From Bacteroidia bacterium (lineage in GTDB: Bacteria; Bacteroidota; Bacteroidia; J057): a stretch of DNA of 64,000 nucleotides. Shown here piece by piece: positions 26,720 through 36,330 of this stretch. A program made the position numbers and the translations under genes. How positions within the stretch are numbered: the stretch's first letter is position 1; every line of letters begins with the position of its first letter. The stretch covers positions 5,394,001-5,458,000 of the forward strand of contig JAWPMV010000001.1 in assembly GCA_033391075.1 (NCBI GenBank), written 5' to 3'. The notes under the pieces were generated by a model that had not been told where the DNA came from, made no database searches, and saw only the letters and a program-made list of their open reading frames with translations.

Positions 26720-28282
26720 CTATTGATTCTGCTCGGGTAAACTTTCTACATAAACAGAGGTACTTGGGAAGGCAAATCCTACCTTCATTTCCTCTGCCAA
26801 CTTCATAATATCAAGGAATATTTCCTGTCTGGCAGCTAACCAGGCAGTATAGTTTGTTTCCTCAAATATGGCCGCATAAAAGATATCCAAAGAAGACGCT
26901 GACATTTCATGAAATTGAACACCCACAGAATCTTCCCGTACCTTGGGATGTTTGATTACGATCTCCCGCACTCCATCTACAAATTCTGCCAGGGTACTCG
27001 GAAGAGTCGAATAGGAAACAGTTATGGTGGTTGAATAACGTCGATATTCTCGCAAACTATGGTTTAGAATGATTTTATTAGCCAAATCCCCATTTGGCAT
27101 ACTAATAAGTGCCCCATCAGAAGCCATAATACGACTCGAACGAACCCCTACTTCTTTGACAGTTCCACTTACGCCTCCTACTTCAATAAAATCACCTATA
27201 GTAAAAGGTCGATCAATGAAGATCGTGATTGATCCTATGAAGTTCCTCACTGTATCCTGAGCCGCAAGTGCCAGGGCAAGTCCCCCTATAGAAACCCCAG
27301 CCAGCAAGGCCGTAACATTCACCTCAAGATTATCGAGGATAAAAATGATTCCGAATACAGCTACCAGCATCTTTGCAATCCGAGAAATCAGCGGCACCAA
27401 TTGATTGTCCAGAGTAGTTGAGGTGCGATCTGCCAGGCTATCAAATATATCCGCCAGGATGTCAATGATCTTGAATAAAAATAAGATCCCAAAAACCGAG
27501 ATTAGCACACTCAGGATGATGTAGAAGGGTCTACTCAGGCCGATGGGCAGGATCAGCATAGGCATGAAGAAATTGCGAAGGAGAATACTGATCAGTAAAT
27601 AGCCAAATACATGAGCAGCGGGTGGAACTCGATCCATATTTAAAATTTCTGAGCTGAAAATCCGGGGAATAATTTTTCGAATCGCCCAATTAAAGCCTCT
27701 GTCCATGAGCATATATAATAGAACAGAAATGCCCGCAATAATGAGGATTCCGATCCACTTCCAGATTTTTAATCCCAAAAATCTTTTCTCCCCAATTTCA
27801 GGAACCAGAGATTTAAACTTTTGAGCGGCAGGGGGTATGGTAGACTGATATATAGCAGGAAGGTTCCTAATGGTATTTACAGAATACAACCATTCTCCCT
27901 GGTATTTTTCCAAATAGATCTGTGGATATTTATTGGGTAGAATGTAATAGCGTGGTAAATTCTTGAGGGTATCAACAAAGGCGGCATCATCGGGCACCAG
28001 ATCCATGTTGATATAATCTCCTTTTGCATTGTAGATCTCCAAAAGCTGGATCGCCGATTTAATCCTTTCCTCCAGACTCAAATCTCCCCCTATAGTCGCT
28101 GCCGCTTTCTCTGGATCATAACTATCATCCTGAAGATAATAGAGGTGTCGGCTGATGCTTTGATAGGGACTACTAAGATTGTACAGCGACTGGTCTCCCA
28201 AACTATCTGCAGGAGATTGTGCTTCCAGTCGAACTGAATAAACTGCCAGCAATAAAAAGATGAGGCTTAAAACTTTGTTCAT
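26720..28282 (-). CDS. MscS-family mechanosensitive channel with large periplasmic N-terminus
   Basis: A 520-residue protein. A signal peptide (residues 1-20) is followed by a soluble extension of about 160 residues, then four to five membrane helices (about 175-350). The pore helix GLALALAAQDTVRNFIGSI and FTIGDFIEVGGVSGTVKEVG identify the MscS beta domain. A C-terminal alpha/beta domain follows. MscS channels open on membrane tension and release solutes during hypo-osmotic shock. The periplasmic extension is longer than in E. coli MscS and resembles the larger YbdG/YnaI group in layout. Confidence 0.9.
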   Translation of the reverse strand: MNKVLSLIFLLLAVYSVRLEAQSPADSLGDQSLYNLSSPYQSISRHLYYLQDDSYDPEKAAATIGGDLSLEERIKSAIQLLEIYNAKGDYINMDLVPDDAAFVDTLKNLPRYYILPNKYPQIYLEKYQGEWLYSVNTIRNLPAIYQSTIPPAAQKFKSLVPEIGEKRFLGLKIWKWIGILIIAGISVLLYMLMDRGFNWAIRKIIPRIFSSEILNMDRVPPAAHVFGYLLISILLRNFFMPMLILPIGLSRPFYIILSVLISVFGILFLFKIIDILADIFDSLADRTSTTLDNQLVPLISRIAKMLVAVFGIIFILDNLEVNVTALLAGVSIGGLALALAAQDTVRNFIGSITIFIDRPFTIGDFIEVGGVSGTVKEVGVRSSRIMASDGALISMPNGDLANKIILNHSLREYRRYSTTITVSYSTLPSTLAEFVDGVREIVIKHPKVREDSVGVQFHEMSASSLDIFYAAIFEETNYTAWLAARQEIFLDIMKLAEEMKVGFAFPSTSVYVESLPEQNQ

Positions 28283-28392
28283 AATTATCTGGGTTTTCCC
28301 GATTTCAGCAAAAGAGATATAAAAGACTCCGTTTTCCGCAAAATTACGCCTTTACTAAAAATACTCACTAACTTGTGCCGTTAAATCTGAAA

Positions 28393-30057
28393 ATGAATAT
28401 GAGAAATAGCGTGTTGCTCCTTTTTTCCCTGCTTTGTTGCATACTTTCTGCTCAGGGACAAACCCTAAGTAGTAATCTTTCCCAATTAGACTTTGGACAA
28501 AAAAACGAACTGAGTTTTGATAGCCTGGAAGTTGTCGTCCGAAATCCCCTCAATCGAACGGTCCAGATTATAGATATTCTGTTTTTTGATACCTATGGGA
28601 GTCCCGCCTTTTCTACGCCAACAAAATCATACAGCATAGCAGAAGGAGATAGCCAGAAAATCAAGGTTTATTTCCAGGTACGCCATAATGTTGCCCATAA
28701 TTCTGAGATGTTGATTTTGACAGATTCGGATCGCGGCAGTCTCAGCATTGATTTGACTGGGCAGGGGATTTACTCTAAAAACTATTACTCAAGTACAAGG
28801 AATAAAGAGGAAGAAGCCTTGAAGTCTGCCTTGAAAAGCCGATTAGCTCAGGGCTATATCCAACTTTCTTATAACCAGGCCAGAGATAATATGTATATGG
28901 TGATAGATAACTGGAAGGAAAATGGTAGGGGTTCTGCGGAAAACAAAACCGTAGGAGCTTATACCGGAAGAGTCGCTAGTCCCTATAGCAATCGCTCACA
29001 AGCACAGGTCAATTTTCAGTTTGACACAGAACATATATTTCCGCAGGGACGCTTTAGCCAGAATCTCCCAATGCGATCCGATATTTTTCATCTGACTACC
29101 ACCTGGTCCAGTGCAAACAGTACGCGCGGCAATCTCAACTTCGGAAATGTAACGAGTGCAGATTGGCAAAATGGAGGTTCAAAAAGAGGAAATGGAGTTT
29201 TTGAACCTCGGGACGAGCAGAAAGGGAGGAATGCAAGAGCTATGTTCTATTTTGTCGTCCGCTACCAGAACTATCAAAGCCATATGACAACCTCAGAAGA
29301 AAATGTACTGAGGCAATGGCACAAGGATTTCCCCCCGGATGATATCGACCGAAAAAGAAATGAGGACATCTTCGGAGTTCAAGGAAATCGTAATCCCTTT
29401 ATCGACTATCCCCAACTTCTTGAAAGAATCAGCTCCATTCGCAGCAATTCAACGGCTCCCAATGAGCTAAGCATCTTTCTCTCTGAAAATCTCATTGATT
29501 ATGATACTGTATTTGCCCAAAACAATGAGGTATATCAATATGTGATTGTAAATGACGGAAACCAGGACCTCCAGCTAAGTAATCTTAGTCTGGCAGATAG
29601 CTACCTGGAATTTCTAGACAATAGCGGAGCAAATCTAAGCCTTGCTCCGGGAGAATCGCATAGCTTGAAAATTCGACTCCGCGCTCCTGCGAATAGTAAT
29701 TTACAATCCAGTCTGAATTTTGAGACCAATGTAAGCGGCCAGGAGCAAATCAGCATTCCTATAAACGCTATTAGTGTTGGGGCAAATAGTATACAAGAGG
29801 AGTTTGAAGCTAATTATAAACTTGAAGTTTATCCTAATCCTGCCTCAAAGCAGCTGACCATCAACTTTAAAGAAGGGCAGGAAGAAATTATATATGTAGG
29901 CCTGTACTCTCTAAAAGGAAAGGAAGTAAAAGCAGAAAGATCTCTCAGGATAGGTATGCAAAGCATTCTGTCTCTGGAAGGCTTGCCTGCAGGTTACTAT
30001 CTGCTAAGGTTTAAAACAGATAGTCATACTGGAGTTAGAAAAATCCAGATCTTTTAG
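28393..30057 (+). CDS. Secreted endonuclease I (EndA/NucM) with T9SS sorting domain
   Basis: From ATG 28393 the product has 554 residues; the frame extends six codons to GTG 28375. Signal peptide residues 1-22 end near SAQGQ. A beta-sandwich of the DUF1573/choice-of-anchor type is at about 25-125. The endonuclease I domain follows, with the catalytic DTEHIFPQ (His214), RSDIFHL, NSTRGNLNFGNV and FEPRDEQKGRNARAMFYF. A second beta domain is at about 375-470 and a T9SS sorting domain (LEVYPNPASKQLTINF) ends the protein. It should degrade extracellular DNA for nutrient use or biofilm turnover. Its last four bases overlap the convergent receiver gene. Confidence 0.9.
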   Translation: MNMRNSVLLLFSLLCCILSAQGQTLSSNLSQLDFGQKNELSFDSLEVVVRNPLNRTVQIIDILFFDTYGSPAFSTPTKSYSIAEGDSQKIKVYFQVRHNVAHNSEMLILTDSDRGSLSIDLTGQGIYSKNYYSSTRNKEEEALKSALKSRLAQGYIQLSYNQARDNMYMVIDNWKENGRGSAENKTVGAYTGRVASPYSNRSQAQVNFQFDTEHIFPQGRFSQNLPMRSDIFHLTTTWSSANSTRGNLNFGNVTSADWQNGGSKRGNGVFEPRDEQKGRNARAMFYFVVRYQNYQSHMTTSEENVLRQWHKDFPPDDIDRKRNEDIFGVQGNRNPFIDYPQLLERISSIRSNSTAPNELSIFLSENLIDYDTVFAQNNEVYQYVIVNDGNQDLQLSNLSLADSYLEFLDNSGANLSLAPGESHSLKIRLRAPANSNLQSSLNFETNVSGQEQISIPINAISVGANSIQEEFEANYKLEVYPNPASKQLTINFKEGQEEIIYVGLYSLKGKEVKAERSLRIGMQSILSLEGLPAGYYLLRFKTDSHTGVRKIQIF

Positions 30058-30479
30058 GCTATTGAAATCTTGGGGTCAAACAAATCTGCTAACAGTGAGA
30101 CAAGTGAATCGAAATCAAGCGGTTTCTCTAAAAAATCTGTAGCTCCCAAAGCCAGCATATCTTCTTTCATGGATGCTAAAAGGGCTCCAGAGAAAATGTA
30201 TATAGGGCAAAGGATTTCTGTTTGGGATTTCAGGTAGTTCAATACATCTTTGCCTGACATCCCAGACATATTGTAGTCTATAAAAAAGCTCTTTATAGGT
30301 GGAGATCCTGTGTTAGCAGATTCCCAGTATTCGTGAAAAGCTTCTCCAGACTCAAAGGCAAGAACCTTTGAATCCTTAAATAGCTGCTTTAGCGCCACTT
30401 CCATTAAATGTAAGTCTCCCAGGTTATCGTCAATGAGAACAAAGCAAGATGGGGAGCATTCTGGCTTCTGAAAACTCAT
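30054..30479 (-). CDS. Single-domain response regulator
   Basis: A 141-residue receiver-only protein. VLIDDN (acidic pocket), phospho-acceptor aspartate in FFIDYNMSGMSG, the serine in YIFSGA, and the EKPLD lysine are all present. With no output domain it probably passes phosphate in a relay or binds a partner protein. It lies 217 bases downstream of a second receiver gene and the large PAS kinase, all on the same strand, so these may belong together. Tail-to-tail overlap of four bases with the endonuclease gene. Confidence 0.88.
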   Translation of the reverse strand: MSFQKPECSPSCFVLIDDNLGDLHLMEVALKQLFKDSKVLAFESGEAFHEYWESANTGSPPIKSFFIDYNMSGMSGKDVLNYLKSQTEILCPIYIFSGALLASMKEDMLALGATDFLEKPLDFDSLVSLLADLFDPKISIA

Positions 30480-30696
30480 ATCTATCCTTAGGTTATTTGA
30501 GTATGCTTGTGATACTTATGTAAAATAAGAAAGCAAAATAAGCGCTCCTTGTTTTTTATCCTTGATTTATTACAGCAAGCGTGAAAGCTCTGAATACAAG
30601 TTATTCAGCTGAATCGCTGAAAGCAGGCAATATAAGGCATAAATTCCATCTACTGAGTAGTTGTTCTTACATACCTAAATAGCCATAATCAGCCAT

Positions 30697-31119
30697 TTAA
30701 GTTTTAGGAAGAATATTGAAAAGGCCCCAGAATAGTCCAAGAATCTTAACAGCCTTGGAGAATTCTTCCTGTTGTACAGGTTTGGTAACAAAAGCATTTA
30801 CCCCCAATTCATAGCATCGGTTAATTTCAGGATTTTCCTGAGAGGAGGTCAGGATGACAATCGGGAAGTTACCATAGGCTTTATCCTTTCCTCTAATCTC
30901 TTCCAATGCCTCCAAACCAGACATTACGGGCATTTTGAGATCGAGAATAACCAGGCATATATTTCCGGAACCGTTTTCATCCAGGTAATCGATAAATTCT
31001 TCTCCATTTTCCAGCCAGATGATTTCATTTAAAAGAGGAATTTCTTTCAGGGTTTTCTGGGTCATTTCTGCATCCAATTCATCATCTTCTACCAGAAGTA
31101 TTTTAGGGATTGTACTCAT
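30697..31119 (-). CDS. Rcp1-like single-domain response regulator
   Basis: A 140-residue receiver. LLVEDDELDAEM, phospho-acceptor LVILDLKMPVMSG, IVILTSS, and VTKPV give all conserved positions. The extra loop between the first helix and the acceptor (LENGEEFIDYLDENG) matches the Rcp1 type, partners of phytochrome-like and PAS kinases. It starts 23 bases after the stop of the six-PAS histidine kinase and is very likely its phospho-acceptor. No DNA-binding domain. Confidence 0.9.
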   Translation of the reverse strand: MSTIPKILLVEDDELDAEMTQKTLKEIPLLNEIIWLENGEEFIDYLDENGSGNICLVILDLKMPVMSGLEALEEIRGKDKAYGNFPIVILTSSQENPEINRCYELGVNAFVTKPVQQEEFSKAVKILGLFWGLFNILPKT

Positions 31120-31142
31120 AACTAAGGTTTTCAGAGCTATTC

Positions 31143-34100
31143 TTAAGCCAGGGGTAAAGTAAAATAGAATTTTGCGCCCTTATCAACTTTTCCTTCTGCC
31201 CAAATACTTCCTCCATGGCGTTCAATAATGCGCTTAACATTTGAAAGTCCTATCCCAGTTCCTTCAAAATCACTCCGGTTATGAAGACGTTGAAAAACTG
31301 CAAAAAGCTTATCTATATATTTCATTTTAAATCCTGCTCCATTATCGACGACCTGTATAAGGAGCATTTCTCCCATTTCTCGGGCTGTAATCTCTATGCA
31401 GGCAGCATCAGTCTTTGCGGTAAACTTAACCGCATTTGAAAGCAGATTTAGCATAACTTTTTCCAACATAAGTGGATCTCCTTTCACTTTAGGTATAGGA
31501 CCAATTTTCCACTCAATCCCCCGACTTTCAGTATCTGAAGAAAACAATTCGATGGTTCGCCGGGTGATTTCTTCCAAGTCTATGGGCACCTGCATCATTT
31601 CAATATTCCTGTTCCGGAAAAATTGAAGCAATTCGTCAATCATGGTCCCTAATCGGGCAGAAGCTTTTATAACATTTGAAAGATATCTGCTTTCTTCTGT
31701 ATCCAATTTGCCATCTGTGGCCTTCTTAACCATTCCAGCATAACTACTCACATGTCTCAATGGAGCTCTAAGATCATGTGAAACCGTATATAGTAACTGT
31801 TCCATCTCCTTCTGGGCCTCAAGCAATTTTTCGCTCTTGTGGACAAAATCCGTGATATCCTTATTAATAGTGATCCTCATATTAGGAGAAGTATAGGGCT
31901 GAGAAATAACCTGTACCCACTTGACTCCTCCTTTTTTGGTCAATATCCTGTGCTTCATTTCGACCTGCTCAGGAGGATTCTTCACTATTTTTTGGGTAAA
32001 TACATCTATTACCTTTTTATCCTCCGGATGAAACCGCAAGGATAGCAATTCCAGAAGATTGGTATCTGTAACTTCTTCCGGATCTATTTCAAACATCTGA
32101 AGAAGATGAGGAGAATAATAGAACTCTCCCGTTTCCAGATTCCAGATATCCACTCCTATATTTCCAACCACCTCTCCCAGTCTTATCAACTCTTCCTGCC
32201 TTTCCAGCAATTCCGTCCGTGCTTTTTCTTCACTTATGTCCTGGATCGTACCCAGCTTCAATTTTGCAGTTATGAACTCTCCCGGATAATTTCTCAGCCA
32301 TCTTATCTCTCCATCTGGAATGATGATCCTAAAATCAATGGTGCATGGTAATTCGCCCCTAAGTATTTGCTCATTTCTCGCCCTCATTTTATCTACATCC
32401 TCTGGGTGAATCATAGACCATGTCCTGGTAAAGAGATTTTCATTTCCTATTTCTTCCTCTTCCAGTCCAAAACACTTATAAAAGCCCTGAGAAGCATTAA
32501 TTTCTTTACTCTCTGTATCCCATACGAAGGTGCCGACATTGGCTGTCAATTCACCAGAGCGTATGATTCTTCCCTGCTGTTCCAATTGCTCTGTTCTGTG
32601 TTTCTCTTCAGTTATGTCCAGCATGGTCCCCAGTTTTTCCTTCTCATTGAGAAATTTCCCATCAGAAGTTCGCAACCATTTTACCTGCCCTGTTTCCAGA
32701 ATTACACGAAATTCTATGGGACTTGTAGTTTTCTTCTCAGCGATCAGGTTCATATTGTTTGCCAGCGCTTCCTTGTCTTCTGGATGAACGATTGAAAGCA
32801 GTTTTGCCATCAAGGCTTTGGGATCTAATGAGCCCTCTTCTAAACCTGCTAACTGATACAATCCGGGACTGGCTTCGACCTCCCGACTTTCTACATCCCA
32901 CACAAATGTTCCGAGTCCTGATATTCTTTCACCGATTTCTATTATTTCTTTTTGACGAGACAATAAATTTGTCTTCTTCACTTCTTCCGTGATATCCTGC
33001 AGGGTGGTTAGCCTCCTTCTTTCATCCAGAAATTTGCCTTTATAGGATTTGATCCATTTTTCTTTCCCATCTTTGGTATTGATCCGAAATTCAAGCGGTC
33101 CTCCTTCTTTTGATTCAGATATTTGTTTCAGTCTGGCAATAACTTTAGGCAAATCTTCAGGATTGACATAGCGAAAGAAAGCATCAAAGGATTCTTTGAC
33201 TTTCTCAGTCGGGATTTCAATACCAAATATTTGATAAATCCCATCACTAATTTCCAAATCCCAACTATGAATGTCCCAAATAATCGTTCCTATACGAGCC
33301 ACTCCTTCCCCCATCTGAATCATTTCTTTCTGGTGGAGCAATAGGGCCGATTTCTTCATTTCTTCCGAAATGTCCTGAACAGTTCTCAACATCCAGACTT
33401 CATCCATAAAAGCACCTGGAGTAGTTTTCAACCATTTAATCCTTCCATCAGGAAATTGAATTCGATAGTTCGTATGAATCAGTTTTTTCTCCCGAGCGGA
33501 TTCCATAATATCCTTTCGAAGCAATTCGACATCATCAGGATGAGTCAAGCTCATAGCCCGTTCAAATAGATTTTGAGGGTTTGTACTTTCCTCATCTAAT
33601 TCATAAATCCGGAACACTTCTGAGCTCGCTTCTATTTCGTTCGTTTCTGTATTCCAAATAAATGTACCTATTCCTGCAGCCTGCTCTCCCATTTGAAGTA
33701 TGACCTTTTGCCTTTCTATCTCTTTTTCCAACTGTTTTTTCGCACTGATATCTTCTATCAGAGCCAAGGTGAGTTTCTTTGCTGTTTTTTTATCCTCGAC
33801 TATCGTAACCTGTAATCTGCACCAGACCAAATGGCCTTCTTTATGCCAGTAGCGCTTTTCAAATTCAAAGGTTTCTGTTTTACCCTCTATCAATTGTTGA
33901 TAAGTAGTCAGGTTTTTTTGACGATCTTCTTCATAGGTAAGCTTACTCCAATCCATACCCGCTAATTCTTCCTGTCCATATCCCAGGAGATTCCCAAAGG
34001 TTTTATTCGCATAGATCAGGTTTCTGGAAGAAGAACTTAAGGTTAGGCCAAAGGGTAATAAATCAACCAGGGTTTTAAATAGTGGTTCATCTGGCGAAAA

Positions 34101-34193
34101 ATTCTTCGCATAATTCAGAAGTTGACTCTCTGGGTTTTGAAGACCTTTGTCAAGGGGCAAGGAATACGGACTCTGCTTTTCTCTTTGGCTCAA
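31143..34193 (-). CDS. Cytosolic histidine kinase with six tandem PAS domains
   Basis: A 1016-residue kinase without membrane segments. An initial PAS domain is at about 35-155. Five further PAS/PAC units of about 125 residues follow to about 790, sharing the pattern GE-x5-GTFVWD-x8-AS, then a HPED motif and KWLR/RWLR with DITEE. HisKA (YTVSHDLRAP, His806) and HATPase_c (NLLSNAVKF, DNGAGF, GTGIGLSNV) end the protein. The start is TTG at 34193; no ATG is available nearby upstream. The repeat units are clearly related, which points to internal duplication. It phosphorylates a receiver protein, probably that encoded 23 bases downstream. Ligands are unknown. Confidence 0.92.
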   Translation of the reverse strand: MSQREKQSPYSLPLDKGLQNPESQLLNYAKNFSPDEPLFKTLVDLLPFGLTLSSSSRNLIYANKTFGNLLGYGQEELAGMDWSKLTYEEDRQKNLTTYQQLIEGKTETFEFEKRYWHKEGHLVWCRLQVTIVEDKKTAKKLTLALIEDISAKKQLEKEIERQKVILQMGEQAAGIGTFIWNTETNEIEASSEVFRIYELDEESTNPQNLFERAMSLTHPDDVELLRKDIMESAREKKLIHTNYRIQFPDGRIKWLKTTPGAFMDEVWMLRTVQDISEEMKKSALLLHQKEMIQMGEGVARIGTIIWDIHSWDLEISDGIYQIFGIEIPTEKVKESFDAFFRYVNPEDLPKVIARLKQISESKEGGPLEFRINTKDGKEKWIKSYKGKFLDERRRLTTLQDITEEVKKTNLLSRQKEIIEIGERISGLGTFVWDVESREVEASPGLYQLAGLEEGSLDPKALMAKLLSIVHPEDKEALANNMNLIAEKKTTSPIEFRVILETGQVKWLRTSDGKFLNEKEKLGTMLDITEEKHRTEQLEQQGRIIRSGELTANVGTFVWDTESKEINASQGFYKCFGLEEEEIGNENLFTRTWSMIHPEDVDKMRARNEQILRGELPCTIDFRIIIPDGEIRWLRNYPGEFITAKLKLGTIQDISEEKARTELLERQEELIRLGEVVGNIGVDIWNLETGEFYYSPHLLQMFEIDPEEVTDTNLLELLSLRFHPEDKKVIDVFTQKIVKNPPEQVEMKHRILTKKGGVKWVQVISQPYTSPNMRITINKDITDFVHKSEKLLEAQKEMEQLLYTVSHDLRAPLRHVSSYAGMVKKATDGKLDTEESRYLSNVIKASARLGTMIDELLQFFRNRNIEMMQVPIDLEEITRRTIELFSSDTESRGIEWKIGPIPKVKGDPLMLEKVMLNLLSNAVKFTAKTDAACIEITAREMGEMLLIQVVDNGAGFKMKYIDKLFAVFQRLHNRSDFEGTGIGLSNVKRIIERHGGSIWAEGKVDKGAKFYFTLPLA

Positions 34194-34485
34194 AATAAAT
34201 GAAGGATAGGCTTGGGTGTGAAATGCCTGAAATAAAATGTCTATTTCCAGAGGAGCGTGTAGAATTTATAATTTAGGCTATTTCTAGCATTTTCTCAAAA
34301 AAATGACTGGATATTCTATTGGCTGAAATTTCAACAGAAATGAGAATAGAGCTTGAACAAGAATTTAGGGTAGCCAAATGGAAAATTTGGTTTATCAAGG
34401 GTTTTTCAGGCAATTACCCCCATAATCTTATCTCCTTATTTAAACATTTCATACAATCATAGCAGCATCTTGCGTAATAAATACC
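34194..34485. other. Intergenic region between PAS kinase and cold-shock gene
   Basis: Just under 300 bases to the promoter box of the cold-shock gene. No gene, repeat or tRNA is visible. It is the divergent promoter region for the PAS kinase and the cold-shock gene. Confidence 0.4.
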
Positions 34486-34493
34486 TACCTTTG
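34486..34493 (+). promoter_or_regulatory. -7 box (TACCTTTG) of the cold-shock gene
   Basis: An exact match to the Bacteroidota TAnnTTTG element. The transcript would start near 34499 and have a leader of about 84 bases. The upstream TTG element is weak. Confidence 0.6.
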
Positions 34494-34513
34494 CATAAAT
34501 CATTATTTCAACA

Positions 34514-34565
34514 CGATAGGAAATTAAGGCCATCAGCAATAAGCTGAATGTGGTTTTACCTATCG
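34514..34565 (+). promoter_or_regulatory. Long leader hairpin of the cold-shock gene
   Basis: CGATAGG at 34514-34520 pairs exactly with CCTATCG at 34559-34565. Inside it CAGC (34534-34537) pairs with GCTG (34543-34546) around AATAA, with additional CCAT/ATG-TGG and A-T/G-T pairs between. It ends 17 bases before the start codon, so it could act as a temperature-sensitive leader. Folding is inferred by eye. Confidence 0.55.
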
Positions 34566-34582
34566 GCTTTTAATCATTATAA

Positions 34583-35017
34583 ATGGCAGATAGTTTCGGT
34601 AAAAAAGAACGAGAGAAAAAAAGACAGAAAAGAAAGAAGGAAAAAGCAGAACGCAAGAAAAGACGTAAAGAAGAGGGCGTCAGGTCTGAAGAGTTCATGT
34701 ACCTGGATGAAGATGGGAATTTAACATCCACCCCTCCGGATCCTACCAGAAAAAAGAAGAAAATTGATCCCAGTACCATTGAGATCAGTATCCCTCGCAA
34801 GGAGGATATCGAACTTGATCCAATTCGTCAGGGGAAAGTTAAATTCTTCAATTCAGAGAAAGGCTATGGCTTCATCATAGACAAAGATACTCAGGAGAGT
34901 TATTATGTACATGCTGAAAGCCTCGAAGCTCCTATTGATGCATACGACAATGTGAGTTTCGAAATTAGTGAAGGTCCCAAAGGCCTTAGAGCTATCAATG
35001 TAAAACTCGTCAAATAA
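34583..35017 (+). CDS. Cold-shock domain protein with basic N-terminal extension
   Basis: A 144-residue protein. Residues 1-35 are almost all Lys, Arg and Glu, residues 36-80 form a linker with KKKKID, and a cold-shock domain occupies about 84-144. The RNA-binding signatures are GKVKFFNSEKGYGFI (RNP1 type) and ESYYVHAES in the RNP2 position; the usual FVH is YVH. CSD proteins bind single-stranded RNA or DNA and act as RNA chaperones. The extension is common in Bacteroidota and may tether the domain to ribosomes or nucleic acid. It converges on the histidine kinase gene with one base between. Confidence 0.92.
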   Translation: MADSFGKKEREKKRQKRKKEKAERKKRRKEEGVRSEEFMYLDEDGNLTSTPPDPTRKKKKIDPSTIEISIPRKEDIELDPIRQGKVKFFNSEKGYGFIIDKDTQESYYVHAESLEAPIDAYDNVSFEISEGPKGLRAINVKLVK

Positions 35018-35018
35018 G

Positions 35019-36317
35019 CTAAAGCTTCATCTCGAATACAGCTCCCTTCTGCCCGGCAGATTTGAGGGAGAAGTGTATTCTGTGTTTTAATAAAATTTCA
35101 CGGGTCAGGGTTAGTCCAATACCCTGGCCATTTTTTTTGCTGCTGTAGAAAGGAGAAAAGACCTTTTGGGCAAGTTCCTCCGAAATTCCCTGTCCGTCGT
35201 CTTCAATACGGAGGATTACAGGTTCTGCCTCCAACTCAATCTTGATATTACCTTTGCTCTCTATGGCTTCAATGGCATTCTTGATCAGGTTGATCATTAC
35301 CTGTTCCATCTGTTTTACATCTACTTCTACCCAAACTTCCTGATCCGGCAGATGGCTGTGGAACTCAATTTCCTTGATACCCTTCTGAAAACTCATAAAG
35401 TTTATCATCCTTTCTATCAGAATCCTCAGATCAATTCTTTCTAAAATCGGTTCAGGTAGTTTCACCACTTTAGCAAAATTGACCATAAAATCATTGAGCT
35501 TATCATTTCTTTGGTGGGCAATCTTCAGAATTTCCTGATATTCTTCTCTATCCTCTTCAGGAATATGTTTCGCATAGGTATCTATAGATTCTAATATAGA
35601 ATTGATGGGACCGATGGAATTATTGACTTCATGTGCCATCATGCGGATCACCTTGCCATAGGCTGCTTTCTCAATCTCAAGTTTCTCTGCCGTCAACTCC
35701 TCAATCATGATGAAATAATTGGCAAAACCTCTGTCAATAAACTGTGCTTTATGGCATTTAAAAGTTTCAACCCCATTCATCGCTACTACCTCCGTCTTAC
35801 CCGCATCCAGCTCACTGATCTTTCTCATTAGTGGATGATCTATCTCCACCGTTTTTTTCCCCAGGATCGCCTTGGAGCCTAAGCCTAAATGAGCCTCGGC
35901 TATCGGATTGTAACTGGAAATCTCTCCTTTCAGATTCAGAATGATAATGCCGGTTGGGGAGTTTTGAATCAACTTTTCCAGAAAAAAGTGTTTTTGGGCC
36001 TTTTGGGTTCTTTCCTCTCTCAATTCATCAATCATGCTGTTATAGACCGCGATGAGTTGATCCATATCTTTTTGTCCCACTCCCTGAAACTTCACCGTAA
36101 AATCTCTTTCTTTTATCGCATAGGTTCCTCGATTGATCAATTCAATGGGATTCACCAGGGATTGATAAAGTCGATAAGAGAAATACAAAGAAATCAGTAC
36201 GATCACTTCCGATGCTATAAACAACCACTTAAAATCCTCAAATATGAAATAGGACATCACCAGGGAAATCCCATGGATGAGGCCTATAAAGAGGATATAT
36301 TTGATGCGGAGCTTCAT
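35019..36317 (-). CDS. NtrB/NtrY-like membrane histidine kinase
   Basis: A 432-residue kinase. Two membrane helices at about 5-26 and 30-50 enclose almost no periplasmic loop, so it probably senses a signal in the membrane or cytosol. A HAMP-like stretch (NPIELINRGTYAI) and a PAS domain (about 110-210) precede the HisKA motif MMAHEVNNSIGPINS with His229, then HATPase_c with LIKNAIEAI, DDGQGI and GQGIGLTLTREIL. It is downstream of the sigma-54 activator gene, separated by about 110 bases containing a palindromic repeat. The pair probably forms one two-component system controlling the efflux genes. Confidence 0.92.
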   Translation of the reverse strand: MKLRIKYILFIGLIHGISLVMSYFIFEDFKWLFIASEVIVLISLYFSYRLYQSLVNPIELINRGTYAIKERDFTVKFQGVGQKDMDQLIAVYNSMIDELREERTQKAQKHFFLEKLIQNSPTGIIILNLKGEISSYNPIAEAHLGLGSKAILGKKTVEIDHPLMRKISELDAGKTEVVAMNGVETFKCHKAQFIDRGFANYFIMIEELTAEKLEIEKAAYGKVIRMMAHEVNNSIGPINSILESIDTYAKHIPEEDREEYQEILKIAHQRNDKLNDFMVNFAKVVKLPEPILERIDLRILIERMINFMSFQKGIKEIEFHSHLPDQEVWVEVDVKQMEQVMINLIKNAIEAIESKGNIKIELEAEPVILRIEDDGQGISEELAQKVFSPFYSSKKNGQGIGLTLTREILLKHRIHFSLKSAGQKGAVFEMKL

Positions 36318-36330
36318 AAGACGCAGTAGC

